A DNA stretch of 64,000 nt from Noviherbaspirillum saxi (GTDB lineage Bacteria > Pseudomonadota > Gammaproteobacteria > Burkholderiales > Burkholderiaceae_D), in contig NZ_QYUO01000003.1 of assembly GCF_003591035.1 (NCBI RefSeq), forward strand, positions 930,001-994,000. The letters are read 5' to 3'. How positions within the stretch are numbered: the stretch's first letter is position 1; each line of letters starts with the position of its first letter. Positions 36,782-45,180 of this stretch are shown here, piece after piece. Both the position numbers and the translations under genes were made by a program. The notes beneath the pieces are model-generated. The model worked only from the letters and a program-made list of their open reading frames with translations, made no database searches and was not told where the DNA came from.

Positions 36782-37494
36782 ACTGGAAAACGATCGCATC
36801 CGAGCTATTTCCCCAAGGGCATGACATTGCCGAGAAGGGCTTTGTGTTATCCGGGACAGCCAAAGTCGATGGCAGCGACGTTGCGGTGATCGGGACTACC
36901 GCTCATGTCCCTATCGGAGTGGAGATCGCCCTGGCGCAGGCGGAACTGGTGTTGCGAACCGTACGAGACCATCCACGCTGGCCGATTGTGATTTTGATAG
37001 ACACCCAAGGCCAGCTTTTGCGGCATCGCGACGAAATGCTGGGTATCAACAGTTACATGGCTCATCTGGGAAAATGTATTGATCTTGCGCGTCGACGTGG
37101 CCATCCGATTATCGGCCTGGTCTACGATCAGGCCTTGTCCGGGGGATTTATCACCAGCGGCCTGATGGCAGACGCTTGTTATGCACTACCCGATGCAAGC
37201 ATTCGCGTAATGGGTTTGCCGGCCATGGCTCGCATAACGAAAGTGCCGGAAGAGAAACTGACCGAACTCGCGAAACACAATCCCGTATTTGCGCCCGGCC
37301 CCGAGAATTACCTGCGTATGGGAGGGATTCACGATATCTGGAAAGAAAATTTGGCCCAGAGGCTGGCCGCCGCATTAAAGGAAGCCGACAATACCGACCG
37401 TCGCAGCGAACTTGGACTCGAGCGCGGCGGCCGGAAACAAGCTCAGCTTGTGATTCAGACGGTGCTCGCGGACGGCCATGCTGGCGCGGCATGA
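36778..37494 (+). CDS. mdcE: Malonate decarboxylase gamma subunit
   Basis: 238 residues, the second half of the decarboxylase, with the family segments DTQGQLLRHRDEMLGINSYM and YDQALSGGFITSGLMAD. Start ATG 36778 overlaps the mdcD stop (ATGA). The 3' end overlaps mdcG by 17 bp. Confidence 0.92.
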   Translation: MNWKTIASELFPQGHDIAEKGFVLSGTAKVDGSDVAVIGTTAHVPIGVEIALAQAELVLRTVRDHPRWPIVILIDTQGQLLRHRDEMLGINSYMAHLGKCIDLARRRGHPIIGLVYDQALSGGFITSGLMADACYALPDASIRVMGLPAMARITKVPEEKLTELAKHNPVFAPGPENYLRMGGIHDIWKENLAQRLAAALKEADNTDRRSELGLERGGRKQAQLVIQTVLADGHAGAA

Positions 37495-38155
37495 TCTGGT
37501 GTGGTTGACGGCCGAAGGATGGGATGTGGTTCGTCGATCGGTGCAGCCGGACCATGCCTTCGTTATTGAGCGGTGGACCATGGCTGACTGGCCTGCGGTA
37601 GTGCGCCGACAGGACGCGGACGCAGAGCCCGATCAGATCTGTCTAGGGATTACACCGCCCCGGGATACGCTGTGTGCACGCGGTGGTCGTATCCGCCTGG
37701 CATTTCGCTGTAACCACAATGCGATTAAAAATGTGTCACGGCCATTGGCGGTGGAGGCAGTAAGCCCTGCAGTTCCTGAGCAGTGGCAATTGGCTTATCA
37801 ACAATTTCGTGCAGCGGTCGAAGGTAAGGCGCTGGACGTTCGCGTGTATGGTTCACTGTCGCTGCAGGCTCTGACCGGCGAGTCGTATCTTACTGAACGG
37901 TCCGATATCGACCTGGCATTTTTTCCGAAAAACGCCAAGGAGCTTGCGATCGGAAACGATCTCTTCGCCGCGAATGGAAAATGCCTGCCATTGGATGGCG
38001 AAGTCATCTTCCCTTCCGGCCGCGCGGTCGCATGGAAAGAGTGGTGCGCATCTTCAGCGGCAACGGGCAATGAGAGGGTATTGGTCAAGGAAAAAGAAAA
38101 AGTAGCATTGCTCCGGGTCGATCAATTATTGAGAGAACTTACAGAGCCGATATGA
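37478..38155 (+). CDS. mdcG: Phosphoribosyl-dephospho-CoA transferase (holo-ACP synthase)
   Basis: 225-residue nucleotidyltransferase that attaches the prosthetic group to MdcC. The polymerase-beta-type signature is clear: GS at 125-126 and D143-I-D145. It overlaps mdcE by 17 bp and mdcB by 4 bp. Confidence 0.9.
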   Translation: MLARHDLVWLTAEGWDVVRRSVQPDHAFVIERWTMADWPAVVRRQDADAEPDQICLGITPPRDTLCARGGRIRLAFRCNHNAIKNVSRPLAVEAVSPAVPEQWQLAYQQFRAAVEGKALDVRVYGSLSLQALTGESYLTERSDIDLAFFPKNAKELAIGNDLFAANGKCLPLDGEVIFPSGRAVAWKEWCASSAATGNERVLVKEKEKVALLRVDQLLRELTEPI

Positions 38156-39087
38156 TGACATTGAGAATGCACGTCAATGCGGAATCGCGCGCGCCAGATA
38201 CGCTGTCCGGATATACGTCGGCCGTATCTTCGAATCGGGGTATCTGCCGACAAGACCGGACCTTTTGCCACGACATAGCCCGTCTCGCCGTTCACTGCTT
38301 GTACACGGAACTTGCCCTGTATCCCAAGCCTGGATTGGTATCGCTGATCGACAATGGCAGTCATGAGGATATGAGCGCCAGCACGTTTCTACGCAGCTTG
38401 TTCGCGCTTCGACACTACTTTGTACGGATCACGCTCGCCGGCATCTCCGGCGCTTCATTCGAAACGCTCAAACAGCTTGGCATCGATGCCGAACGACGAA
38501 TGCTGGCTGCGACTGCAGGGGTGAATACGCATCGCGGCGCAATCTTCTGTCTTGGCATGCTATGTGCCGCCGCCGGCCACTGCAAAGCCGAGGGCAATGA
38601 TCTATCGGCGGCAGATATCCGGCAAACCTTGCTCAGCCAGTGGGGTTCGGCATTGGCTGCGCATACCCACTGCACGGCCCCAACGTCGCATGGCCAGCGT
38701 ATGTCTGCGGTGCATACGGTAGGCGGTGCACGCGAGGAAATGGCACAGGGTTTGCCATCCTTATTTGACGTCGCGTTACCTGCGCTGCGGCGTACGCTGG
38801 CAGATGGCCGCAGCCCGCATGCCGCGCGCATAGATGCTCTGTTCTCGCTCATGGCGCATATGAGTGACACCAATGTCTATCACCGTGGAGGTTTGACGGG
38901 GGCCGAACTTGTCCGCTCCCATGCACGAGCCTTTCTAAAGCAGGGCGGCACCGCACATCCCGAGTGGAGGTCGACCGCTGTAGCGCTCCATGAATTGTTC
39001 AGCCAAAAAAAGCTCTCGCCAGGCGGTGCGGCTGATCTGCTTGCTGCAACCTGCTTTGTGCATCACTTGTACCAGGACTTTATTTAA
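38152..39087 (+). CDS. mdcB: Triphosphoribosyl-dephospho-CoA synthase
   Basis: 311-residue CitG/MdcB-type enzyme that makes the prosthetic-group precursor from ATP and dephospho-CoA. Motifs YPKPGLVS (57-64), GSHEDM (69-74) and GVNTHRGAIF (123-132) are intact. The N-terminus is about 30 residues longer than the core family. Gene position after mdcG differs from the Pseudomonas order, where mdcB follows mdcA. Confidence 0.9.
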   Translation: MMTLRMHVNAESRAPDTLSGYTSAVSSNRGICRQDRTFCHDIARLAVHCLYTELALYPKPGLVSLIDNGSHEDMSASTFLRSLFALRHYFVRITLAGISGASFETLKQLGIDAERRMLAATAGVNTHRGAIFCLGMLCAAAGHCKAEGNDLSAADIRQTLLSQWGSALAAHTHCTAPTSHGQRMSAVHTVGGAREEMAQGLPSLFDVALPALRRTLADGRSPHAARIDALFSLMAHMSDTNVYHRGGLTGAELVRSHARAFLKQGGTAHPEWRSTAVALHELFSQKKLSPGGAADLLAATCFVHHLYQDFI

Positions 39088-39132
39088 CCCATTGCAAGGG
39101 CGGAGCAGTACTACGGTAAGGAAAAGACTGAA

Positions 39133-40059
39133 ATGACCAGCCGTTTTGCGGTGCTATGTCCTGGACAAGGAGGGCAGCATTCTCGAATGCTCCAGTTCAT
39201 CAGGGATCACAACATGGAAAGCATGTTTGACCAATGGGATCTCGATGGGCATCTCGGTATGAAGATAGACAATGCCTTGAACGACGATAGCTTGCTATTT
39301 TCCAATCGTATCGCGCAGCCGATTATCGTTGCAGCCCAGCTGGCGACCTGGTCAATGCTACAAGACATACTGCCGAGGCCGGACCTGGTTGCTGGATATA
39401 GCATCGGTGAACTGTCAGCCTATGGGGTCGCAGGCATATTTTCCAAGGGAGACACGATTGCGCTTGCCGCAGAAAGGGCAAGGCTGATGGATAGCTGCCT
39501 GCTTGAATCCGGGCCGCAAGCTATGCTGGCCATTTCAGGCATTCAGGTTAACCGAGTGATAGAGTTCATTGGCGATCGGCGCTTGTATATTGCCATCGAA
39601 TCCAGTGAAGACAGTATGGTGGTCGGCGGTCTTCGCGATGATATTCCGGAATTGATTGAATGGGCTCAGCGCTCCGGTGCACGCGTGTCTGAATTGCCTG
39701 TCGCAGTCGCTTCCCATACCCCATTGATGCGTCACGCAACAGATGAGTTTGGGGCAGCGATCAAGCAGTACCGGTTAAATACTCCGCAAGCGCCGCTCGT
39801 TTCAGGTATTTGGGCGAGAGTGGTGCAAGACAAGGAAGAATTGCAGGGCAGTCTTGCCAGACAAGTATCCGAGACCATCCGATGGAAGGAATGTATGGAC
39901 GCGTGCGCCGAAGCAGGTATGACGGTCGCATTGGAACTGGGTCCGGGCACGGCGCTTTCACGCATGATGCACGCGCGCCATCCTCATATCGAATGCCGGT
40001 CCGTGAGTGAGTTTCGTACGCTCGATGGGGTGGGGGCATGGATCGCCCGCCACTTCTGA
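39133..40059 (+). CDS. mdcH: Malonate decarboxylase epsilon subunit (malonyl-CoA:ACP transacylase)
   Basis: 308-residue FabD-like acyltransferase that primes the carrier. Nucleophile Ser90 in GYSIGE and active-site His195 in ASHTPLM are present, as is the opening PGQGGQ. 45 bp after mdcB with an AAGGA ribosome site. Last gene of the operon; no mdcLM or mdcF permease follows. Confidence 0.9.
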   Translation: MTSRFAVLCPGQGGQHSRMLQFIRDHNMESMFDQWDLDGHLGMKIDNALNDDSLLFSNRIAQPIIVAAQLATWSMLQDILPRPDLVAGYSIGELSAYGVAGIFSKGDTIALAAERARLMDSCLLESGPQAMLAISGIQVNRVIEFIGDRRLYIAIESSEDSMVVGGLRDDIPELIEWAQRSGARVSELPVAVASHTPLMRHATDEFGAAIKQYRLNTPQAPLVSGIWARVVQDKEELQGSLARQVSETIRWKECMDACAEAGMTVALELGPGTALSRMMHARHPHIECRSVSEFRTLDGVGAWIARHF

Positions 40060-40088
40060 TAACCGGCCCGCCGAGGGCGATTACATTT

Positions 40089-40898
40089 CTAAGCACCGGT
40101 ATAGGTATAGTCGATATCGGGAGGCATCGGCCCCTTGATGCGTCCTCCCTGCTGTTTCTGTTCCCATGCATGGGCAAGAATACCGACCGATCTCGACAAG
40201 ATAAACAGCCCGCGCGCCATCGCGGGTTCGAATCCCAGTTCGCCATACACAACCGCTGTCGCGCCATCGATATTCATCGGCAGCTTGCTGGAGGCGCGTT
40301 GTGCCAGCGCCGCTTCGACCGCGCGCCCTATATCCGCATACCGGCCGCGGACCACGCCTTGCTTTGCTGCCGCGTCTACCAGCGCGAGCAAGCGTATCGC
40401 ACGCGGATCGACCGGATGAAACCGATGTCCATATCCGGGAATGATTTTTCCATGTTCGGCGACGTATTCATCGAGCACGGCGGTGACGGTATCGTCCATC
40501 GATAGACCAGCCGGGTGGCGGGCGATGCGATTGAACAATTCCAGGCATTGCTCACCGGCCCCGCCATGCACGTCGTCGAGAACATTGATTGCCGATGCCA
40601 TGGCGCCATTGAGCGGCAGGCCGCAGGTTACCGCCATGCGCGATATCGCGATCGACGGCGCCTGCGGGCCATGATCGACCGCGGACACCAGCGCCGCTTC
40701 CAGCAACGCGGCCTGTTCCGGAGTGGGCTGGTCGTCCCGCGTCATCAGCCATACCATATGCGCATAGCTGACGTTCCCGATCAGGTCCTGGATCGGCGTT
40801 CCCTTGATACGAATGATGCCGGGACGGATGTCAATGATTTTTGTCGTCCACCACTCGCGCGCTTTTTTCAGCAGCCCCGTTGTCTTGTCCAAACTCAT
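40089..40898 (-). CDS. Citryl-CoA lyase (citrate-synthase-like)
   Basis: 269-residue, shortened citrate-synthase-fold protein. Citrate synthases are about 430 residues; this size and the segments HGGAGEQCLELFNRIA and GKIIPGYGHRFHPVDPRAI fit stand-alone citryl-CoA lyases. It would split citryl-CoA or an analogue to acetyl-CoA and an oxo-acid. Its start overlaps the CoA-transferase stop by 4 bp, so the two act in sequence. Confidence 0.8.
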   Translation of the reverse strand: MSLDKTTGLLKKAREWWTTKIIDIRPGIIRIKGTPIQDLIGNVSYAHMVWLMTRDDQPTPEQAALLEAALVSAVDHGPQAPSIAISRMAVTCGLPLNGAMASAINVLDDVHGGAGEQCLELFNRIARHPAGLSMDDTVTAVLDEYVAEHGKIIPGYGHRFHPVDPRAIRLLALVDAAAKQGVVRGRYADIGRAVEAALAQRASSKLPMNIDGATAVVYGELGFEPAMARGLFILSRSVGILAHAWEQKQQGGRIKGPMPPDIDYTYTGA

Positions 40899-42097
40899 AT
40901 TGCTCCTGCTTTCTGCAATGCTTCAATGTCAGTCAAGCTATAGCCAAGTTCCAGCATGATGGCGTTGGTATGCTCGGCCAATTGCGGCGGGCCGCTGCGC
41001 ACTTCGGTGGGCTGGCCGTCCACCTTGAAGCCGCTTCTGGTCACGGTGATTTCCTTGCGGTCGTCGCCGTCGAAAGGCAGTGTCATCAGCAAATCGCGAT
41101 GGGTAATCTGCTCTTGGCTCAAAGCTTCTTCGACGCTGAGTACGCGTCCGGCCGGTACGCCGACGGCGTTCAGAGCTGCCTCCCAGTATGCCGCGTCATT
41201 GGTCCGCAGAGCGGCTTCGATTGCCGCGGTCAGTGCGGCGCGGTTGAGCTTTCTCGCCTCGCGTTCCGCAAAGCGGGCATCCGAAATGAGATCGATGCGG
41301 CCTATTACGCGGCAGAGCGATTCGAATTGTTCCTGTTTGTTTGCGGCGATGTTGAGCGGTCCGTCCGCAGCATTGAATGTTCCGGACGGACTGGCCGTAA
41401 AGTTGTTATTGCCCATAGGGACTGGGCTTTTTCCTGCAATCAGTTGATTCGAGACGATCCATCCCATGGTGACGATTGCCGAGTCGAGCATCGAAACATC
41501 GAGAAAACTTCCCGCCCCCGTTCGTTCGCGCTTTACCAGCGCAGAAGCGATGGCGAAGGCGGCAGTGATGCCGCCGATCGTGTCGCACACCGGGTAACCG
41601 ACGCGCAACGGTGCCGAGTTGGCGTCGCCGGTAATGCTCATGAGGCCCGAGCGGCCCTGGATGATCTGGTCATAGGCTGGCGCGTCGGCCAGCGGCCCGG
41701 TTTGCCCGAATCCCGAAACCGCGCAATAGATCAGATCCGGGTTCACTTTCTTCAGGGCGTCATATCCGACGCCAAGGCGCTCCATGACGCCGGGACGATA
41801 ATTTTCCAGAACCACGTCAGCGTTTTCCACAAGACGCATGAAAATATCTTTGCCTGCCGGCGATTTCAGATTGATCGAAATGGAACGCTTGCCCGCATTC
41901 TGGGCGAGGAACGACGTGCCCATATTGCGCTTGTTGAGCACCGCATCGGCGCCGAGCTGACGCGCAAGATCGCCGGTACCGGGCGTTTCGACCTTGATCA
42001 CATCGGCGCCAAGCAATGCCAGTTGATATCCGGCGAAGGGGCCGGCAAGGACGTTGGTCAGGTCCAGTACCTTGATTCCGTCAAGCAGGGTAGTCAT
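40895..42097 (-). CDS. Family III CoA-transferase (CaiB/BaiF)
   Basis: 400-residue CoA-transferase. The start at 42097 is fixed by GGAGG six bases upstream and MTTLLDGIKVLDLTNVLAGP, the classic family opening. The catalytic Asp lies in the PAYDQIIQGRSGLMS region. It probably moves CoA onto a citrate-like acid, whose thioester the coupled lyase then cleaves. Acid and donor are not determined. Confidence 0.85.
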   Translation of the reverse strand: MTTLLDGIKVLDLTNVLAGPFAGYQLALLGADVIKVETPGTGDLARQLGADAVLNKRNMGTSFLAQNAGKRSISINLKSPAGKDIFMRLVENADVVLENYRPGVMERLGVGYDALKKVNPDLIYCAVSGFGQTGPLADAPAYDQIIQGRSGLMSITGDANSAPLRVGYPVCDTIGGITAAFAIASALVKRERTGAGSFLDVSMLDSAIVTMGWIVSNQLIAGKSPVPMGNNNFTASPSGTFNAADGPLNIAANKQEQFESLCRVIGRIDLISDARFAEREARKLNRAALTAAIEAALRTNDAAYWEAALNAVGVPAGRVLSVEEALSQEQITHRDLLMTLPFDGDDRKEITVTRSGFKVDGQPTEVRSGPPQLAEHTNAIMLELGYSLTDIEALQKAGAI

Positions 42098-42286
42098 GTA
42101 TGTCCTCCAGCGACATCGAAAAGCATTTGAGCGATCGGTACCCGGCAGTCTGCCGCTGCGGCAGGACTGCGTCACGTCAGTCATCCGCTCATGCGTAAAA
42201 TAAAATTTGCCTGCCCTGCCCGTAATGCCGCGTGTTTCCGACGAGTGTAGTGCCGATCGGTGCGAGGAGCCGAATGGCAGGCGGGC

Positions 42287-42775
42287 TCAAGTATAAGCGA
42301 GCAAGCGCCCGCACGAGATTATGGCAATCCACAATACGAGGGACAGCCCGGCATGGCACTTGGCAGCCGCCGGCGCGCTTACACCTGTATTCCAGCCGAC
42401 GACACCTCGGTACACGCCTGCGTGGAACGACAGGGCGTTGACGCCGGCACAGACGATGAGCGTAAGCTTGAGCAGAAAAATTTTATTGGAAATGAAATCG
42501 TTAGGATGCGCACTGAACATCATGACGCCGGCAGGAATGATCAGCAGCAGACTGAGCAATGACCAGCGCAAGAGATGACGTCCCATCGCAGTGACCGGCA
42601 CCTCCTTCGACAGTCCGAGCACGCGCAGGTCGAACATGATCACGGAACCGACCAGAATGGCGAATCCGACGATGTGGAAGATCTCGACGATCGGATACAT
42701 CCACAGGCTGCCCCGCATTGTTACCCCAAGACTGCTCGCCTCCAGCCAGCCGAGCGGCCCTGCTGCAGCCTGCAT
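42287..42775 (-). CDS. Small integral membrane protein (DUF6644-like)
   Basis: 162 residues with four hydrophobic segments and the conserved opening WLEASSLGVTMRGSLWMYPI then VEIFHIVGF, resembling DUF6644. His residues in helices are compatible with a heme or metal role, unproven. Start ATG 42775 (or GTG 42778) overlaps the stop of the upstream gene. Confidence 0.65.
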   Translation of the reverse strand: MQAAAGPLGWLEASSLGVTMRGSLWMYPIVEIFHIVGFAILVGSVIMFDLRVLGLSKEVPVTAMGRHLLRWSLLSLLLIIPAGVMMFSAHPNDFISNKIFLLKLTLIVCAGVNALSFHAGVYRGVVGWNTGVSAPAAAKCHAGLSLVLWIAIISCGRLLAYT

Positions 42776-43113
42776 CACCGCAGTTCCGTGGTCTTGTCGC
42801 CGACAATAATGCGTTCGGCCCGCATTTCTTCGGGTTTGCCGCGGTTCGGGTAGCCGACCACGGTAACGCTGTTCCCCGGCTTGATCATGTCCTGGCTAAG
42901 TCCCCGGTTTTCCATCCGGGTCGGCGGCGCCAGGACCACGAGCCAGGACTTTTCCGGGGTCTTCAATCGGACGAATCCGTGCGGGTGGGAATAACCGGAC
43001 TCTTCAATCTTTCCCGTCAATCGCAGGGTATTGGACGAGTCATATTCACTCCAGCCGTGGTGCGCGAATGCGCTCGTACCTGCGAGCATCAACAAGGCGA
43101 CGACATATTTCAT
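42775..43113 (-). CDS. Exported DUF6152 family protein
   Basis: 112-residue periplasmic protein, signal peptide ending SAFA, mature start HHGWSEYD. The segments SHPHGFVRL, VVLAPPTRMENRGL and VVGYPNRGKPEEMRAERI match DUF6152. Coupled by overlap to the membrane protein; pair function unknown. Confidence 0.75.
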   Translation of the reverse strand: MKYVVALLMLAGTSAFAHHGWSEYDSSNTLRLTGKIEESGYSHPHGFVRLKTPEKSWLVVLAPPTRMENRGLSQDMIKPGNSVTVVGYPNRGKPEEMRAERIIVGDKTTELR

Positions 43114-43319
43114 GTGTAAACTCCTTTATGCTTAAGGGCAACAATGCATCCTGTGCGGAACTATGCATGCCAACTGCACCCGGTCGGAATCAGATGCGGA
43201 AAATGCCATGTTTATCTTACAGATATTGTCTATCGGCTGCAGCCCGGATTCATGCGGCCATGTCGCAGGGAAGTGCGTCGTCAAGATGCAGACAAGAGGT
43301 GCCGCATGATGAAACGCAT

Positions 43320-43973
43320 CTAGCGCCTGCGTTCAAGCGTCGCCCATTTTTCATGAGGTATGCGGGCAACCACGGTCCATGTCGTTTCGCCAGGTTTGAT
43401 GACAGCGGCTTCGCCTTCGGCCAGATGAGGCGGTCCGGCTATTGACCGGAATGGCGTGCCGTGTCCGACGATCCAGCGGTTGGTGCCGGCCACAACCGGC
43501 ATCGAAATGAGGCGTTTCAATCCGGCATAGTCGCCGCCTTCGCTTTCACGGATTTCCGTTCTGGGTTCGGCGCGCTTGAAGGCAAGCTGTGCCGTTTCCA
43601 TCGTTCGGCAATAGGGGCTCGCGAGCACGTCACCGATGGGCAGCCGCAAGGAGCGTATATGTTCACCGATCGTTCGTGCATCCGCTCGGCCCTCTTCCGA
43701 CAGCATGCGCTGGTTCGCGCAGTCATCATAGCCTTGCATTCCCGCATCGGATTTTGAAAAGTCGGTTGCGGTATGGCGAAAGTAAATCACATAGCCACCA
43801 CGCCGCAATGCTTCCGCTATTTGTCCAGTGGGAATAGTGCCGGCCGATTGCGGGGCGGAAGAGCTTTGGCTTGCGATGGCTGGCTGGGTTTGCGTGGTGC
43901 TTGCTGTCGCTGCATTGCACGACATATACACAGCGACGACCAGAGAAAAGCTGACGACAGATGGCTTATGCAT
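43320..43973 (-). CDS. Exported histidine phosphatase family protein
   Basis: 217 residues with an N-terminal signal sequence (to about TASTTQ) and a phosphoglycerate-mutase-like histidine phosphatase fold. The catalytic RH is in VIYFRHTATD; other pocket residues are in ASPYCRT (Arg) and VGHGTPFR (His). Substrate unknown. The 206-bp gap between it and the DUF6152 gene holds nothing recognised. Confidence 0.8.
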   Translation of the reverse strand: MHKPSVVSFSLVVAVYMSCNAATASTTQTQPAIASQSSSAPQSAGTIPTGQIAEALRRGGYVIYFRHTATDFSKSDAGMQGYDDCANQRMLSEEGRADARTIGEHIRSLRLPIGDVLASPYCRTMETAQLAFKRAEPRTEIRESEGGDYAGLKRLISMPVVAGTNRWIVGHGTPFRSIAGPPHLAEGEAAVIKPGETTWTVVARIPHEKWATLERRR

Positions 43974-44144
43974 GAGGCCTCCGCAACAGTAGTGCTACCA
44001 ATAAGGTACTACGCCAGACCGGAGCGTGTTCTCTATTCTAGCGATTCTCCCTGCTAGTGTTTTGTCCGATGACACTGGTGTTGTGGTCGATGTTTCCTTG
44101 CAGTTCCATGTCCCTTCAGCGCGCTGGGCTTTTCAAGCATCTGC

Positions 44145-45065
44145 TTATAATGCGCTGGCCATACCGGAAAGCTCGAGGCTTTCTTTTAGGATAGAGATGA
44201 AGCGCTCGGCCGCAGGAGACGGTGTGCGCTCGGCCAGACGAACCAGCGCAAACTGACCGATGATCTTGAACGCATCCGTTACCGTCAGGGGCACGAGCAG
44301 TTGCTGCACCAGCTTGTCCTTCAGCGCGCTTGGATAGGTAATAAGGATGGCATCGGATTTTGTCGCCACCGCGTTGAGCAAGGGTATGCCGTCTCCTTCA
44401 AGCGCAAGCCGTGGCAATTGTCCGGGCGGCAGGCCGCAGGCGTCGTACCATTCCTTGTCGAGCTGCGGCGGCACGCGCGTGGTGACCAATGGATACTGGA
44501 GAAGGTCGGCCGGGCGGGGCCGCGCGAGATTCAGTAGCGGATGACCCGGACGCACGAAATAGCAGGCTTCTTCTTGATGGAGGATTTCGATCAGCAAGGC
44601 ATCGTCTTGCGGCAAACCGCGCACATTGGAAATGAAAAAATCCATCTCTTCGCGATAGAGCGCCGCCAGCAGCTGCTCACTGTCGCCCGACTGAACCCGG
44701 CTGGAGACATTCGGATGTTCTCTCAGCAGTGTGGCGAGCGCATCCGGCAAGATCGCGGTAGCGGGGAAAGATCCCGTACCGATCACAAGGTGTCCGTGAT
44801 CATGGCGTTTCAAGAGCGAGACATCGCGCACCAGTGTGCGCATTTCCCTCAACACGGCACGGGCCTGTTCGACGACGACGCGTCCCACGCTGGTCAGCGT
44901 GGCGCCTTTGGCATGGCGATCGAAAAGAACCACTTCCAATTCCTGCTCCAGAGTCTGGATGCTTCGGCTCAGCGCCGGTTGCGTCAGACTGCAGCGTTCC
45001 GCGGCTTTGGCAAAGTTGCCTTCTTCCGCCACGGCGATCAGGTGTTCCAGTCGTCGAGAATCCAT
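44145..45065 (-). CDS. LysR-family transcriptional regulator
   Basis: 306-residue LysR-type regulator with N-terminal HTH (AEEGNFAKAAERCSLTQPAL, about 11-31). Divergent from the acylase gene with 115 bp between the starts, so it probably controls that gene. Confidence 0.88.
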   Translation of the reverse strand: MDSRRLEHLIAVAEEGNFAKAAERCSLTQPALSRSIQTLEQELEVVLFDRHAKGATLTSVGRVVVEQARAVLREMRTLVRDVSLLKRHDHGHLVIGTGSFPATAILPDALATLLREHPNVSSRVQSGDSEQLLAALYREEMDFFISNVRGLPQDDALLIEILHQEEACYFVRPGHPLLNLARPRPADLLQYPLVTTRVPPQLDKEWYDACGLPPGQLPRLALEGDGIPLLNAVATKSDAILITYPSALKDKLVQQLLVPLTVTDAFKIIGQFALVRLAERTPSPAAERFISILKESLELSGMASAL

Positions 45066-45104
45066 TCAATGCGTTCCGCGTATGAGTTGTCAAAGTTTTT
45101 TGCA

Positions 45105-45134
45105 TTGGATCGTGCTGGATCGAAAGTCTATACT
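45105..45134 (+). promoter_or_regulatory. Candidate sigma-70 promoter of the acylase gene
   Basis: TTGGAT at 45105-45110 and TATACT at 45129-45134 are separated by 18 bp. The -10 is close to ideal and the -35 moderate. It is 47 bp before ATG 45181. Confidence 0.55.
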
Positions 45135-45180
45135 CATTTCGCTTTTTATAACTTTTTACCGGAAAAGGGGAGACAACACG

